Counted from the stretch's first letter, positions 42,201 through 51,079 are shown. The stretch: 64,000 nt of DNA from Streptomyces sp. NBC_01233 (GCF_035989305.1 NZ_CP108514.1:744001-808000), one strand, 5' to 3'. The notes: a model not told the origin generated them from the sequence alone. A program made the numbers and translations.

Positions 42201-43847
42201 ATCAGGCTGCGCGATCGGCTGGGGCGTCTGGTGGCCGAAACGACCGACGGCCGCACGATCAAGTACGAGTACGACATAACCGGCAGGCGCACGAGCAGGA
42301 CCACCCCGAGCGGTGAGGTCACCCGCTGGTTCTACGACGCGGCTGGCAGAACCGCGGAGGTACATACCTCCGGTCACACCGTCGTCATCGGACGGGATGC
42401 CACCGGGCAGGCCTGCTCGTACATGTTCAGCACGGGTGTCGGTATCGACCATGCATTCGACGAGCACGGCCGCCGTAGGGTGCAGCAGGTGACGGGCCAC
42501 GGCGGGGATACTCTGCAGCGGCGCGGTTACGCCTACCGAGCCGATGGGATCCTCACCTCGATCACGGACGCGATCGCAGGGACCCGTTCCTTCACTACCG
42601 ACGACGCCTCCCGGGTCGTCGCCGTGGACTCGCCCGGATGGGTTGAGCGGTATGCCTACGACAGCATCGGCAACCAAACTGAGGCCACGTGGCCTGGTTC
42701 GCACCCCGGCGCAGATGCCGGTGGCCGCCGCGTCTATGAGGGGACCCGCCTCACCCGTGCCGGATCTGTCCGATACGAGCACGACATCGCGGGGCGTGTC
42801 GTCCTGCGGCAGAAAAAGCAACTGTCTCACACACCAGACAGTTGGCGTCACAGCTGGGATGCGGAGGACCGGCTGACATCCGTGGTAACGCCTGACGGCA
42901 CCACGTGGCGCTACCGCTACGATCCGTTGGGCCGCCGTACGGCCAAGCAACGCCTGTCCACTTCCGGCGAGGTGGAAGAGGAGGTCCTCTTCACCTGGGA
43001 CGGTCCCGTGCTCTGCGAGCAGACTGAGACCTCCCCCCGCTTCCCCAGCCCTGTTACCACCACCTGGTCTCACGAAGGACTGCATCCGCTCACCCAGACA
43101 GAACGAGTCGCCCGGGGCGATGACCAGCTGGAGATCGACTCCCGCTTCTTCGCCATCGTTACGGACCTGATCGGCACTCCGACCGAACTCGTCGACGAGC
43201 AGGGGATGCTTGCCTGGGAGACACGTAGCACGCTATGGGGAACAACTACCTGGAATCGGGATGCTACCGCTTATACTCCGCTTCGGTTCCCCGGCCAGTA
43301 CTTCGACCCGGAATCCGGTCTTCACTACAACGTCAGCCGCACCTACGATCCGGAAACCGCTCGCTATATTTCACCGGACCCGCTGGGGCTCGCTCCATCC
43401 CCCAATCCCGTTGCCTACGTCCACAACCCTCACACCTGGGTGGACCCCCTCGGCCTGACGCCAGCAGACGAGTGCAAGTACCGAGTCGAGCGCGTCCCGC
43501 AGGATGAACTTGGCACTCTTTACCACTACACCAACGAAAAGGGCTACCAGGGAATCCTGGACAGTGAAGAAATGTGGCCGTCCATAAAGGAGCACAATCC
43601 GAAGGACGCACGTTTCGGAGACGGCCAGTGCCTATCACCGATCGAGCCAGGAACGAAGACACACGGGCAGCTTTCGCACGCCTTCGTGCAAGTCCTATGG
43701 GCCGGCCACAAGTTCACCCATTATTTCGAGATCGACGTTAGTGACCTCGAGGTCTGGCGCTCGGTTGAACGGCCTGACGTCTACGTCATTCTGAACGATC
43801 AAGCGTTGGATCTCAGCAACCGGATAGTACGCCACGGGAAGAGCTAA
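39246..43847 (+). CDS. RHS-repeat polymorphic toxin with HYD1-type ADP-ribosyltransferase tip
   Basis: A 1533-residue toxin. Residues 1-330 are helical and T7SS-like (SSFTMVGNGLKGLEGDGLKG). DUF6531 begins near 395 (DPVDVATGRTVLPQTDLVLP). YD repeats (YDxxGRxxxxTDxxG pattern) fill ~480-1330. The RHS core motif LRFPGQYFDPESGLHYN starts at 1346 and ends with DPLGL at ~1400. The C-terminal ~130 residues (LYHYTNEKGYQGILDS, DARFGDGQCLSPI, HYFEIDVSDL, VYVILNDQALDLSNRIVRHG) match the ART-HYD1 toxins, with H and Y in LYHYT and D late in the fold. It would ADP-ribosylate a target in rival cells. The tip is less G/C rich than the core, as usual for exchanged modules. Confidence 0.9.
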   Translation: MGWKDFVPDSVEDWAEDRAEDAGDLIEWGGNKVAGAAEKVGLDEAGDWVRDKSRSAANQLGADVSELELGQTEDPNKLVYGSVSKIRAQVSHLNDFKSSFTMVGNGLKGLEGDGLKGASADAFREAIAKEPPRWFKAAEAFGKAADAMGRFAETVEWAQGQAKEALEEYNKAKKASLDARTAYNKSIIDYKAAVKAEKDTLPPRPADDFTDPADPLFKAADDKLQTARTQRNETAETARTAVRAARDAAPPKPSYTEQLEDGMDYLELAETHLAGGVIKGTAGLANFVRAVNPIDPYNLTHPAEYRTNLNSTVAGLAVAVNDPMGAGKQMLDEFMKDPSEGIGKLIPELVGTKGFGAAKKTASVTKHADDVKGPGRVQAETDGPHSTSRKPSDKECVDDPVDVATGRTVLPQTDLVLPGALPLVLTRTFESSYRAGRWFGPSWSSTLDQRLEIDAEGVVLVAEDTDLLTYPHPAPGVPVMPSHGRRWPLACTPEGDYSVTDPQSGRVWHYSCDGLLLQLGDRNGNWIAYEYDAEGHPKGISHSGGYRVRIETADSRITSFSLPDGTEILDFGYTDGHLTEVTNSCGKPLRFGYDDRGRIVSWTDTNGRHFDYTYDDRDRCVAQSGTNGHLNMRYSYEAGVTRATNEMGHVRQYLFNERVQVVATTDETGVTSLTERDRFNRVLSYTDPLGQVTRFSYDEAGRVTSVVGPDGRASTAEYNDLGLPVRIVEANGSVIRQAYDARGNRISVTGASGARMTFEYDERGNLTKTADALGHATRIRYDEAGLPVEVIDAVGAVTRWERDAFGRPRAVTDPLGRSTKLAWTVEGRLRHRTAPDGSTESWTYDGEGNCLTHTDSAGTTTTSEFGDFDLLTARTFPGGARYNFTHDSELRLTQVINPDGMTWSYTYDPAGRLIAETDFDARTTAYEYDGAGRLTARTTACGDRITYCYDSLGRIIREGVAGNTRTYEYDVFGRLARVADADSEMIRLRDRLGRLVAETTDGRTIKYEYDITGRRTSRTTPSGEVTRWFYDAAGRTAEVHTSGHTVVIGRDATGQACSYMFSTGVGIDHAFDEHGRRRVQQVTGHGGDTLQRRGYAYRADGILTSITDAIAGTRSFTTDDASRVVAVDSPGWVERYAYDSIGNQTEATWPGSHPGADAGGRRVYEGTRLTRAGSVRYEHDIAGRVVLRQKKQLSHTPDSWRHSWDAEDRLTSVVTPDGTTWRYRYDPLGRRTAKQRLSTSGEVEEEVLFTWDGPVLCEQTETSPRFPSPVTTTWSHEGLHPLTQTERVARGDDQLEIDSRFFAIVTDLIGTPTELVDEQGMLAWETRSTLWGTTTWNRDATAYTPLRFPGQYFDPESGLHYNVSRTYDPETARYISPDPLGLAPSPNPVAYVHNPHTWVDPLGLTPADECKYRVERVPQDELGTLYHYTNEKGYQGILDSEEMWPSIKEHNPKDARFGDGQCLSPIEPGTKTHGQLSHAFVQVLWAGHKFTHYFEIDVSDLEVWRSVERPDVYVILNDQALDLSNRIVRHGKS

Positions 43848-43852
43848 TCCTC

Positions 43853-44137
43853 ATGAAATACTGGCAGGTCAACTGGCTGCACGATACGCCCGAGGATCCT
43901 GTAACGATCTACAGTGAGATCGGCGAGGACGGATACGAAACGCGCAAGGTGCATATCTATCTCGACGGCAGCATTCTCCGTGCCGACGAGCATCACGAAT
44001 CAAGAGAGATCGGTCTCGGCGAGATTCCAGTGGGAGATATTGACGACGTCGCCGCCCAGCCAGAATTCCAGGCGAAGGTCGTGACACAGGCAGTTTTCGA
44101 AGACGTGTGGGAAAAGGCCTCCTGGTCATCCCCATGA
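43853..44137 (+). CDS. DUF6881-type immunity protein
   Basis: A 94-residue protein starting MKYWQVNWLHDTPEDPVTIY, then ETRKVHIYLDGSIL and LGEIPVGDID, ending EFQAKVVTQAVFEDVW. This is the DUF6881 pattern, a small alpha/beta family often found next to polymorphic toxins. It begins five bases after the toxin stop, with GGAAGAG inside the toxin's last codons as ribosome site. It is the cognate immunity gene for the ADP-ribosyltransferase tip, inferred from position and family. Confidence 0.8.
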   Translation: MKYWQVNWLHDTPEDPVTIYSEIGEDGYETRKVHIYLDGSILRADEHHESREIGLGEIPVGDIDDVAAQPEFQAKVVTQAVFEDVWEKASWSSP

Positions 44138-44361
44138 GCACGAAGGGGTAAGGTCCTTCACGGCCGAACGGCCAAGGCCGTCGTTGGCGACCACAATCGT
44201 GGACGGCGGCCCGGCACGGGACGTGATCCCGCGCCGTCGGGGGCCAGCCATTCACAGAGTCGAGCCCCCGAACCGGTCAAAGGGGTGATGACCGGCAGCG
44301 ATCCAGCGCCTCAGTAGTCGTCAGGCGTCGCGCGGCGTTAGCGTGCTCTTCCTCTGCTGCG

Positions 44362-44530
44362 TCATCGGCGGAGCCGACACATGTCGAGCGCTTCGAGTGC
44401 TTCACACTGCTGCCGTATAAACAGGTGCGGGCCGCGGCGCTTGTCCGCGAGCCAGTTCGCCAGGTGCATGGCGGTATTGGGGCACGTGTAGTTGTGTGGG
44501 GGGGGACGTCCAGATGTTGCTGCCCATGCC
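44362..44530 (-). pseudogene. C-terminal relic of an unknown protein
   Basis: A leftward frame ends at 44362 and reads plausibly as protein (YTCPNTAMHLANWLADKRRG, PHLFIRQQCEALEALD). A run of eight or nine G bases (44499-44507) marks where the frame loses sense upstream. No start is present. The family is not recognised; it is one of several decayed genes downstream of the toxin. Confidence 0.4.
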
Positions 44531-44571
44531 AGAAAGCGCCTGCGCCGGTCGGACTGCCGAAGAACCGGGGC

Positions 44572-44733
44572 TCACACGTCGTCGCGCGGCCGGGACCGGG
44601 CCGCCGCCACCGCGCGGGCCTCGGCCTCCGCCTCGGCATAGCGCCCGGCCCGGTACAGGGCCATGGCTTGGGCCAAGGGGGATCTCGCCATCTTTCCGGC
44701 GCCGTTGCGGCCCCACGGCCTGAAGAATTTCAT
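44572..44733 (-). pseudogene. N-terminal fragment of a TPR-type protein
   Basis: A 53-residue frame from ATG 44733 contains one clear tetratricopeptide-like helix pair (LAQAMALYRAGRYAEAEAEA) and then stops (ARSRPRDDV). Homologous proteins have several hundred residues, so only the first repeat remains. Confidence 0.45.
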
Positions 44734-44933
44734 GCCCGGAGCATACGGATGCCTGCCAGGGGTGCCCGCTCGCGGGCGGCCACGCGCGCCGGATGCGACG
44801 CGGCCGAAACGCTGCCGCCGATCCTCCCCCACGGCCAATGTGAGGACGACCTCGACCAGGAGCAGACATTCGGTCAGGCGGTCGAACCGCTGCGTGGCGG
44901 CGCGGGCGGGCGGGTCATGCGGACGGTGGGGCC

Positions 44934-45219
44934 CTACTGCGAGATTTCGCGGACGGCGCGCAGCGCGGCGTGGGCGTAGTCGGTGGGGGTGGCGTCGCGG
45001 CGGTGGACTTCGGAGATGGCCGCAAGCGAAGGAGGAGGGCCGCAGACGAACCAGACTGGCGTGGGTGGTCTTGCCGGTGAGGCCGGCAAAGTCGTGCTCG
45101 CCGACGAGTTCGGCGCGTGTCTCTCCGACCTTGGTCACGCGCATGCGCCGGTCGCGTGCCTTCATGTCGGGAGCGAGGTCGCGGTACAGCTGTCCTTCGG
45201 TGACGACAGCGGCGGCCAT
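44934..45219 (-). pseudogene. frameshifted small hypothetical gene
   Basis: ATG 45219 with GAGGGAG upstream opens a good frame (VTEGQLYRDLAPDMKARDRR, RAELVGEHDFAGLTGKTT). After ~65 residues its sense continues in another frame (AISEVHRRDATPTDYAHAAL, ending REISQ at 44934). The two pieces look like one protein with a frameshift near 45030, though two overlapping small genes are possible. The family resembles short proteins on actinobacterial mobile elements. Confidence 0.4.
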
Positions 45220-45274
45220 AGATGGTTCTCCCTCTCGGGTTCCGCACGTGCCCGTGCACCCGCCGGACAACACT

Positions 45275-46003
45275 CTAGGGCGCCTCGAGGAGCTCGGGGC
45301 CGTTGTTGCGGACGTTGTTGACCGCGGTCGACACCGCGCGGACGTCCAGCAGGCCGCCCGCCGGGGCGGCGAGGAGGGCGCGCAGCTCGTCCGGGTCCTG
45401 GTGGGCCGGGTCGAGCCAGGCCTCGTAGTCGGCCGGGGCGAGGGCGAGCGGCATGCGGGGGTGCACGCGGCCGGCCGCGTCGGTGGCCTCGGTGGTGATG
45501 ATGGTGCAGGTCGCCCACCATGCCGCCGCATCGTCGTCGTCGGCGACGGCGGGGTCGCGCCAGAACTCGTACAGCCCGGCCATCGCCATCACCTCGCCGT
45601 CCTCGGGGCGGATGAAGTACGGCTGTTTGTACGCCTTCGCGGTGCCGGAGGCGGGGACGGGCTGCCACTCGTAGAACCCGTCCGCCGGCAGCAGGCACCG
45701 GCGTTTGGCGAAGGCCCGCCGGTAGGCCGGCTTCTCGTGCACCGTCTCCACCCGCGCGTTGATCATCTTCGCGCCGCCGGTGGGGCTCTTCGACCACGAC
45801 GGCACCAGTCCCCACCGCAGGGGCCGCAGCCGTCGCTCCAGCAGGCCCGTCTCGCGGTCGGCGCGCTCCAGCACCGCCCACACCGCGTCGGTGGGGGCGA
45901 CGTTCCAGCTCGGCCCCAGCACGTGCCCGGGATCCGGGGGCGCCGTCTGGAAGAGGCCGGACAGATCCTGGGGGCTGCGGGTGGAAGCGTAACGGCCGCA
46001 CAT
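45275..46003 (-). CDS. SRAP / HMCES (YedK-like) DNA-protein cross-link protein
   Basis: A 242-residue protein starting MCGRY, which places the catalytic Cys2 directly after the removed Met. Conserved elements include [46 protein letters not shown] and a late HPRMPLAL with the active-site His. SRAP proteins form a thiazolidine cross-link with abasic sites in single-stranded DNA. The ATG at 46003 is fixed by the need for Cys2, so the longer frame to 46204 is not used. Confidence 0.92.
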   Translation of the reverse strand: MCGRYASTRSPQDLSGLFQTAPPDPGHVLGPSWNVAPTDAVWAVLERADRETGLLERRLRPLRWGLVPSWSKSPTGGAKMINARVETVHEKPAYRRAFAKRRCLLPADGFYEWQPVPASGTAKAYKQPYFIRPEDGEVMAMAGLYEFWRDPAVADDDDAAAWWATCTIITTEATDAAGRVHPRMPLALAPADYEAWLDPAHQDPDELRALLAAPAGGLLDVRAVSTAVNNVRNNGPELLEAP

Positions 46004-46206
46004 GCCGTCCACCCTGCCACCTGAGCCGATTTCCCGGCGGGTACACGCCGCGGCACGCACGCCCTGGTAGAACCGGAATGCACACATCCGCGCGAGATCG
46101 GCACCGGCTCGCCTCAGGTGGCGGCCGGTTTGCGGAACGGCCCTGGCGGGCAGACGGAGGCACACATCTCTCGCACGCATCGGACGACGGCAGGGTACGC
46201 ACACAG

Positions 46207-47301
46207 ATGATCACTGTCGGGGTCGAGGAAGAGTATCTGCTGGTGGATCCGGACACCGGACTGCCGGTCCCCCACGGCGCCGCGGTGCGGGCCGCGGCCG
46301 GCCTCGATCCGGTCTCCGCGGAGGACGACGTCCAGGCCGAGCTCCTCCAGGCCCAGGTCGAGGTCGCCACACCCGTCTGCACCGACCTCGGGGAGATCGG
46401 CGGCCACCTGCTGCGCCTGCGGCACGCCGTCGGCTCCGCCGCCGAGGCGACCGGCTGCAAGGCGGCGCTGACCGGGACCGCGCCGGTCAAGGGGGCCACA
46501 CCGGTGCCCGTCACACCCGTGACCCGCTACCTGGCGATGCGCAACCACGCCGCCCGCCTGGTCGACGAACAGCTGATCACCGGCATGCACGTGCACGTGG
46601 GAATCCCGGACCGGGCCCAGGGCGTCGACGTGCTCAACCGCATCCGCGTTTGGCTCCCGACGGTGCTGGCGATGTCGGCGAACTCCCCGCTGTGGGAGGG
46701 TCACGACACCGGCTTCGCGAGCTGGCGCACCGTCGTCTTCGGACGGTGGCCGGTGAGCGGACCCACCCCTGTCTTCCGCGACGACGCCGACTACGACCTG
46801 CGTGCGGCCGAACTGGTGGAATCGGGCGTCATCGCGGACACCGGCCAGCTGTACTGGCACGCCAGGCTGTCGGAGAAGTATCCGACCGTCGAGATCAGGT
46901 GCGCGGACGTGCAGCTGCGGGCCGACGACGCGGTGATGTTCGCGGGCATCGTGCGGGCACTGGTGGCCACCGCCCTCGGTGAGGCCGCCCGCGGGGTGCC
47001 CGCGCCCCTCTGTACGCAGGAGATGCTGCAGGCCTCGACCTGGCAGGCCGCCCGGCACGGCGTGGGGGGACCTCTGGTCGGGCCGGACGGCGCCCGCCTC
47101 GAGGCCCGCGCGGCCGTGGCCCTGCTCGTGCGTCACATCCGGCCCGCGCTGGACGAGGCCGGGGACCTCCGCGAGGTGACGTCGCTCGTCCACCGCCTGC
47201 TACGGGACGGCACCGCGGCCGACCGGCAGCGCAGGGCGCTGTGGGAGGGCGGCATGCCGGCACTGATCGACCTGATCACCAACCAGAGCACCGCTCCCTG
47301 A
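46207..47301 (+). CDS. YbdK-type carboxylate-amine ligase (GCS2 family)
   Basis: A 364-residue enzyme starting [20 protein letters not shown], the characteristic GCS2 first strand with the Glu cluster. [10 protein letters not shown] carries the metal/substrate histidines, [12 protein letters not shown] the next acidic strand, and [13 protein letters not shown] the C-terminal helix. Members show weak glutamate-cysteine ligase activity in vitro; Streptomyces makes mycothiol rather than glutathione, so the native acceptor may differ. ATG 46207; upstream starts only add a poor leader. Confidence 0.9.
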   Translation: MITVGVEEEYLLVDPDTGLPVPHGAAVRAAAGLDPVSAEDDVQAELLQAQVEVATPVCTDLGEIGGHLLRLRHAVGSAAEATGCKAALTGTAPVKGATPVPVTPVTRYLAMRNHAARLVDEQLITGMHVHVGIPDRAQGVDVLNRIRVWLPTVLAMSANSPLWEGHDTGFASWRTVVFGRWPVSGPTPVFRDDADYDLRAAELVESGVIADTGQLYWHARLSEKYPTVEIRCADVQLRADDAVMFAGIVRALVATALGEAARGVPAPLCTQEMLQASTWQAARHGVGGPLVGPDGARLEARAAVALLVRHIRPALDEAGDLREVTSLVHRLLRDGTAADRQRRALWEGGMPALIDLITNQSTAP

Positions 47302-47506
47302 ACGGCAGGTCCCGCCGGGTCGGGATCGGGCGTGCCGGCGGCGGGGGTCAGCCCTGCCGGGGACCGGACCTGGCGTGCCCGTACGCCGCGGCCCGTGCAG
47401 CGCGGGCGGACGGGTTCACGTGCCCCGCCGTGCTCTCGTCGTGCGCCATCGGGTGCGGGACCCGAGGATGGAACCAGTCCCCCACCCCGCTGAAGGGAGC
47501 CTTCCC

Positions 47507-47692
47507 GTGCTGGAACGCGAGCGTCCTGACGACGAGGCCGAGGTCCGCCGACGCACCGGAGACCCGGCTGTCGAGCCCCGGATCCGGACGGCGTCCTCGT
47601 GGCCACTGGCCGCGGGCGACTACTGGTTCGGCGGCGAGGGCGGGGACGGCCACGGCTCCGGCGGCGCAAGAGGCGCGTCGACGCCCCGTTGA
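47507..47692 (+). CDS. small hypothetical protein upstream of the FUSC gene
   Basis: A 61-residue frame from GTG 47507, with GGGAG seven bases upstream and consistent G/C in third positions. The first half is charged (ERERPDDEAEVRRRTGDPAV); the end is glycine-rich (AGDYWFGGEGGDGHGSGG). No cleavage signal or span. It lies 29 bases before the FUSC gene and may be co-transcribed. I do not recognise a family; a short regulatory peptide is possible. Confidence 0.45.
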   Translation: MLERERPDDEAEVRRRTGDPAVEPRIRTASSWPLAAGDYWFGGEGGDGHGSGGARGASTPR

Positions 47693-47721
47693 TCTCTCCG
47701 CCGGCGGGGAAGGGGCGGAAA

Positions 47722-48936
47722 ATGCCACAAGCCATCGCCCCACTGCGCGCCCTCGTCCGCCGTCACCGGGAACCCGCGGTCGTGCAGACCGTCCGCTCGA
47801 CCGCGGCCGCCGTCATCTCGTACGTCGTCGCGCTCCGGGTCAGCGACGAGCCCGCACCCTTGACGGCTCCGCTCACCGCGCTGCTCGTCGTCCAGGTCAC
47901 CCTCTACTCCACGCTCACCACCGGAATCCGGCGGGTCAACTCGGTCGTGGCAGGGGTGCTGCTCGCGATCGGCTTCAGCGCGCTCGTGGGCCTGACCTGG
48001 TGGAGCCTCGGGCTGATCATCCTGGTCTCGCTCGTCATCGGGCCGCTGGTGAAGGCCGGGGAGTTCGTACCCGAGGTCGCGATCAGCGCGATGCTGGTGC
48101 TGGGCGTGACCAGCGTGACGGACACCGCCTGGGACCGGGTGCTGGAAACGCTGATCGGCGCGGCGGTCGGTCTGCTGTTCAACTTCTTGTTCGTGCCCCC
48201 CGTGTGGATCGGGCCGGCGAGCGAGGCCATCTCGGACCTCGCCCGGCGCATGCGGGCCCTCCTCGGCCACATCGGCGACCAGGTCGCCGAGCACACCCCG
48301 GTCGAGAAGGCCGCCGCCCACCTCCACGAAGCCCGTCGGCTCGACAACGACATCGCGCTGGTCGACGCGTCCTTGCGGCAGGCGGAGGACAGTCTGCGGC
48401 TGAACCCGCGGGTGCGTGAGGGGCTCCTGTTCCGTCTGGTGCTGCGCACCGGACTGGACACGCTGGAGATCTGCGCGGTGGTGCTGCGGGTCTCCTGCCG
48501 GACCCTGACGGACCTCGCGAAGTCGCACCAGACGGGACCCCTCTTCCCGCTGCCCATCGCCGGGGCCCTGCGCGAGCTGTACGGGCACCTGGCCGTCGCC
48601 GTGGAGAGCTTCGCCGAGCTGATCACCGCGCAGGTCAGCGCCAACGCCGAACAGGCCGAGGAGAAGCTGGCCCGGGAGCTGACGACGGCCCGCGTCAGCC
48701 GGGACCGCCTCGCCGTGCTCCTCCAGGAGGAGGCGGGTGTCCATCCGGGGGCGTGGCAGCTGTACGGGGCGCTGCTCGCCGAGGCGGACCGGGTGCTCGA
48801 CGAACTGGGCGTGGACAAGCGCTCGGAACGGCTCATCGAGGAACTCGACCGGCACTCCCGCATGCGGCGCGAGCGCTATCCGCGGCTGCACCGCCTGACC
48901 CGCCTGGCCCGGCGGTTCTTCTCCCGTCCGGCCTGA
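47722..48936 (+). CDS. FUSC / aromatic acid exporter family membrane protein
   Basis: A 404-residue protein. The N-terminal half has six spans in two triplets (TAAAVISYVVALRV, PLTALLVVQVTLYSTL, VVAGVLLAIGFSALVG, LGLIILVSLVIG, VAISAMLVLGV, LIGAAVGLLFNFLFV). The C-terminal half is cytoplasmic and helical (LARRMRALLGHIGDQVAEHT). This is the FUSC/ArAE layout of proton-driven aromatic acid or drug exporters, usually in a single half-size form in actinobacteria. AAGGGG lies about ten bases before ATG 47722. Confidence 0.85.
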   Translation: MPQAIAPLRALVRRHREPAVVQTVRSTAAAVISYVVALRVSDEPAPLTAPLTALLVVQVTLYSTLTTGIRRVNSVVAGVLLAIGFSALVGLTWWSLGLIILVSLVIGPLVKAGEFVPEVAISAMLVLGVTSVTDTAWDRVLETLIGAAVGLLFNFLFVPPVWIGPASEAISDLARRMRALLGHIGDQVAEHTPVEKAAAHLHEARRLDNDIALVDASLRQAEDSLRLNPRVREGLLFRLVLRTGLDTLEICAVVLRVSCRTLTDLAKSHQTGPLFPLPIAGALRELYGHLAVAVESFAELITAQVSANAEQAEEKLARELTTARVSRDRLAVLLQEEAGVHPGAWQLYGALLAEADRVLDELGVDKRSERLIEELDRHSRMRRERYPRLHRLTRLARRFFSRPA

Positions 48937-48979
48937 ACCCGGGCCGGGCCACATGGTCTCCCTGCCGACCCGCCCGCCG

Positions 48980-49699
48980 TCACCGCAGGTGGTAGACGGC
49001 GAAGGCGCGGTCGATCACCGGCATGGCGACGTTGCGGACCCGCACACCGCCCGCCGTCAGGCCGTGTTCCGTCCCCCGGTGGGCGTGGCCGTGCACGGCG
49101 AGGTCTGCGCCGGCCTCGTCCATCGCCTCGGCGAGCAGGTAGCTCCCGAGGAACGGGTAGATCTCCAGCGGCTCCCCGGCCAGGGTGTCCGGCACCGGCG
49201 AGAAGTGCGTGAGCGCGATCCGTACGCCGCATCCCGCGTCCGTCACCTCGCGCAGCGCACGCAACAGCCCCTGGGCGCACCTGCGGGTGTATCCGATGAA
49301 GGACTTCATCTCGGGCTCGCCGAACTCGCTGCCGCTGCGCCCCGCGAAGCCTCCGCAGAACCCCTTCGTCCCCGCCACCCCCACCTTGACCCCGTCCAGG
49401 TCGAGGACCACGCCCTCGCCTTCCAGCACGCTCACCCCGGCCTCCACCAGGACCCGGGTCACCGTGTCCTGTTCGTCGCTCTGGTAGTCGTGGTTGCCGA
49501 GCACGGCCACGACCGGCACGGGCAGTTCGGCGACCTCGGCCGCGACCACGCGGGCCTCGGCGGCGGTGCCGTGGCGGGTGAGGTCCCCGGCGAGGAGCAG
49601 GACGTCCGCATGGCGGGGCAGCGTCTCGAAGGCCGGTCGCAGGAGTCCCTGGCTGTCCGGCCCGAGGTGGATGTCCCCGACCGCGGCCACGCGGATCAC
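48980..49699 (-). CDS. metallophosphoesterase
   Basis: A 239-residue calcineurin-like enzyme. Metal-ligand blocks are in order: GDIHLG (DxH), LLAGDLTRHG (GDxxxxG), VLGNHDYQSD (GNHD), LTHFSP and VHGHAHRG (GHxH). All five blocks of the family are present. The product may act on nucleotides or phosphoproteins. The GTG at 49699 overlaps the upstream BON gene (GTGA) and has GGAGG seven bases away; GTG 49702 is an alternative. The pairing with a BON protein is seen in other actinobacteria. Confidence 0.88.
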   Translation of the reverse strand: MIRVAAVGDIHLGPDSQGLLRPAFETLPRHADVLLLAGDLTRHGTAAEARVVAAEVAELPVPVVAVLGNHDYQSDEQDTVTRVLVEAGVSVLEGEGVVLDLDGVKVGVAGTKGFCGGFAGRSGSEFGEPEMKSFIGYTRRCAQGLLRALREVTDAGCGVRIALTHFSPVPDTLAGEPLEIYPFLGSYLLAEAMDEAGADLAVHGHAHRGTEHGLTAGGVRVRNVAMPVIDRAFAVYHLR

Positions 49700-49944
49700 C
49701 ACAGCACCTCCGCGTGCTCCGGGGGGTCCGTGTGTCCCACCACTACGTCGGTGAGCAGGGGTACGCCTTCCAGTTCGGCCTCCGCGATCTGCCGTACCGT
49801 GGCCCGGCATTCGGGCGTCGCGACGGTCCCGGAGACGACGACGGTGTCCCCGCGCAGGTCCACGCGGACGCCGAGTTCGGCGATGTCCGCCGCGGCGAGC
49901 CGCTGCCTCAGGTGCTCGATCCGGTACTCCACCGGTTCTTTCAC
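49696..49944 (-). CDS. BON-domain protein
   Basis: An 82-residue protein consisting of a single BON domain: EYRIEHLRQRLAAADIAELG, the strand VRVDLRGDTVVVSGTVATPE, then CRATVRQIAEAELEGVPLLT with the usual V-V end. BON domains bind lipids or membranes. There is no signal peptide, so a cytoplasmic adaptor role for the adjacent phosphoesterase is likely. GGAGGGAG precedes GTG 49944, making that the start rather than the longer frame to 50004. Confidence 0.8.
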   Translation of the reverse strand: MKEPVEYRIEHLRQRLAAADIAELGVRVDLRGDTVVVSGTVATPECRATVRQIAEAELEGVPLLTDVVVGHTDPPEHAEVLW

Positions 49945-50049
49945 GGGTCTCCCTCCCTGACCGGGCGGCTTCGCGCCGTCCCCCGCCGTCTGCGGCCGTC
50001 TCACTCCGTCTGCGGCCGTCTCCGCGCCGGCTCGCTCCGGCTCGCGCCG

Positions 50050-51018
50050 TCAGCCCGGCGCCGTGGTGGCCCGGCGTACGCCCCTGGCTCCGCTCCCGCA
50101 GGGGTCCGGCGACTCCGGCGACGGCTCCGACGCCGGCTGGTCGGCCGGCGGGGCATCGGTCAGCAGCCCGCTGCGCAGGTTCTGCAGAGTGCGGTTGAGC
50201 AGGCGCGACACGTGCATCTGCGAGATGCCGAGGAGCTCTCCGATCTCGGACTGCGTCATCTCCTGCCCGAAGCGCAGCGAGAGGATCTCCCGGTCCCGCT
50301 CGGGCAACCGCTCCAACAGCGGTTTGAGGGCCTCCAGGTCCTCGATCCGCTCGTAGGCGGGTTCCTCGCGCCCCAGGGCGCGCTGGGCCGTGCCCGGGTC
50401 GGCGTCCTCTTGCACGCACACGTCGAGGGAGCGGGAGGAATAGGCCTGCGCGGCCTGCCGGCCCTCCGCCAGCTCGGCGTCGGTGATCCCGAGGTGGGCG
50501 GCCAGTTCGGCTTCGGTGGGGAGCCGGCCCATGTCCTGCTCCAGCTCGTCCGAGGCCCTGGCCAGGCTCTGGCGCAGCTCCTGAAGCCGCCGGGGCACCT
50601 TCACGGCCCAGCTGGTGTCGCGGAAGAAGCGCTTGATCTCGCCGGTGATCGTGGGGAGGGCGAAGGAGGTGAACTCCACCCCGCGCGTCACGTCGTACCG
50701 GTTGATGGCCTTGATCAGGCCCACGGTGCCGACCTGGACGATGTCCTCCATCGGCTCGCTGCGTCCGCGGAAGCGGCGGGCCGCGAACTTGACCAGGCTG
50801 AGGTTGAGCTCGATGAGGGTGTTGCGCACGTACGAGTACTCGGCGGTTCCCTCGGTCAGGGTGCTCAGCCGCCGGAAGAGGACCACGGAGAGGGACCGGG
50901 CGTCGGCCGTGCTGGCCTTCAGGGGCTCGGTCAGCGGATCGACCGGGGTGCGGCCGTCGGTGGACGAGGTACGAGGAGTGTTCGACGTGTTCGATGTCTT
51001 CGACGTGTTCGGAGTCAT
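50050..51018 (-). CDS. SigB/SigF-family RNA polymerase sigma factor
   Basis: A 322-residue sigma factor. An N-terminal ~50-residue segment has TSN/TSK repeats from 9-bp DNA repeats (50981-51016). Region 2 (EPMEDIVQVGTVGLIKAINR, GVEFTSFALPTITGEIKRFF) and region 3 (RRLQELRQSLARASDELEQD) lead to region 4 (RLPERDREILSLRFGQEMTQ, then SEIGELLGISQMHVSRLLNR). This is the SigB/SigF/SigG subfamily of stress and development sigma factors, normally held by HATPase anti-sigma factors; one such gene lies across the divergent promoter. ATG 51018. Confidence 0.9.
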   Translation of the reverse strand: MTPNTSKTSNTSNTPRTSSTDGRTPVDPLTEPLKASTADARSLSVVLFRRLSTLTEGTAEYSYVRNTLIELNLSLVKFAARRFRGRSEPMEDIVQVGTVGLIKAINRYDVTRGVEFTSFALPTITGEIKRFFRDTSWAVKVPRRLQELRQSLARASDELEQDMGRLPTEAELAAHLGITDAELAEGRQAAQAYSSRSLDVCVQEDADPGTAQRALGREEPAYERIEDLEALKPLLERLPERDREILSLRFGQEMTQSEIGELLGISQMHVSRLLNRTLQNLRSGLLTDAPPADQPASEPSPESPDPCGSGARGVRRATTAPG

Positions 51019-51079
51019 GAGAAGGGGCCTCCGCCTCCGACGGGAATGTCGGACCGTACAGTCGGCTTCACACCGATTT

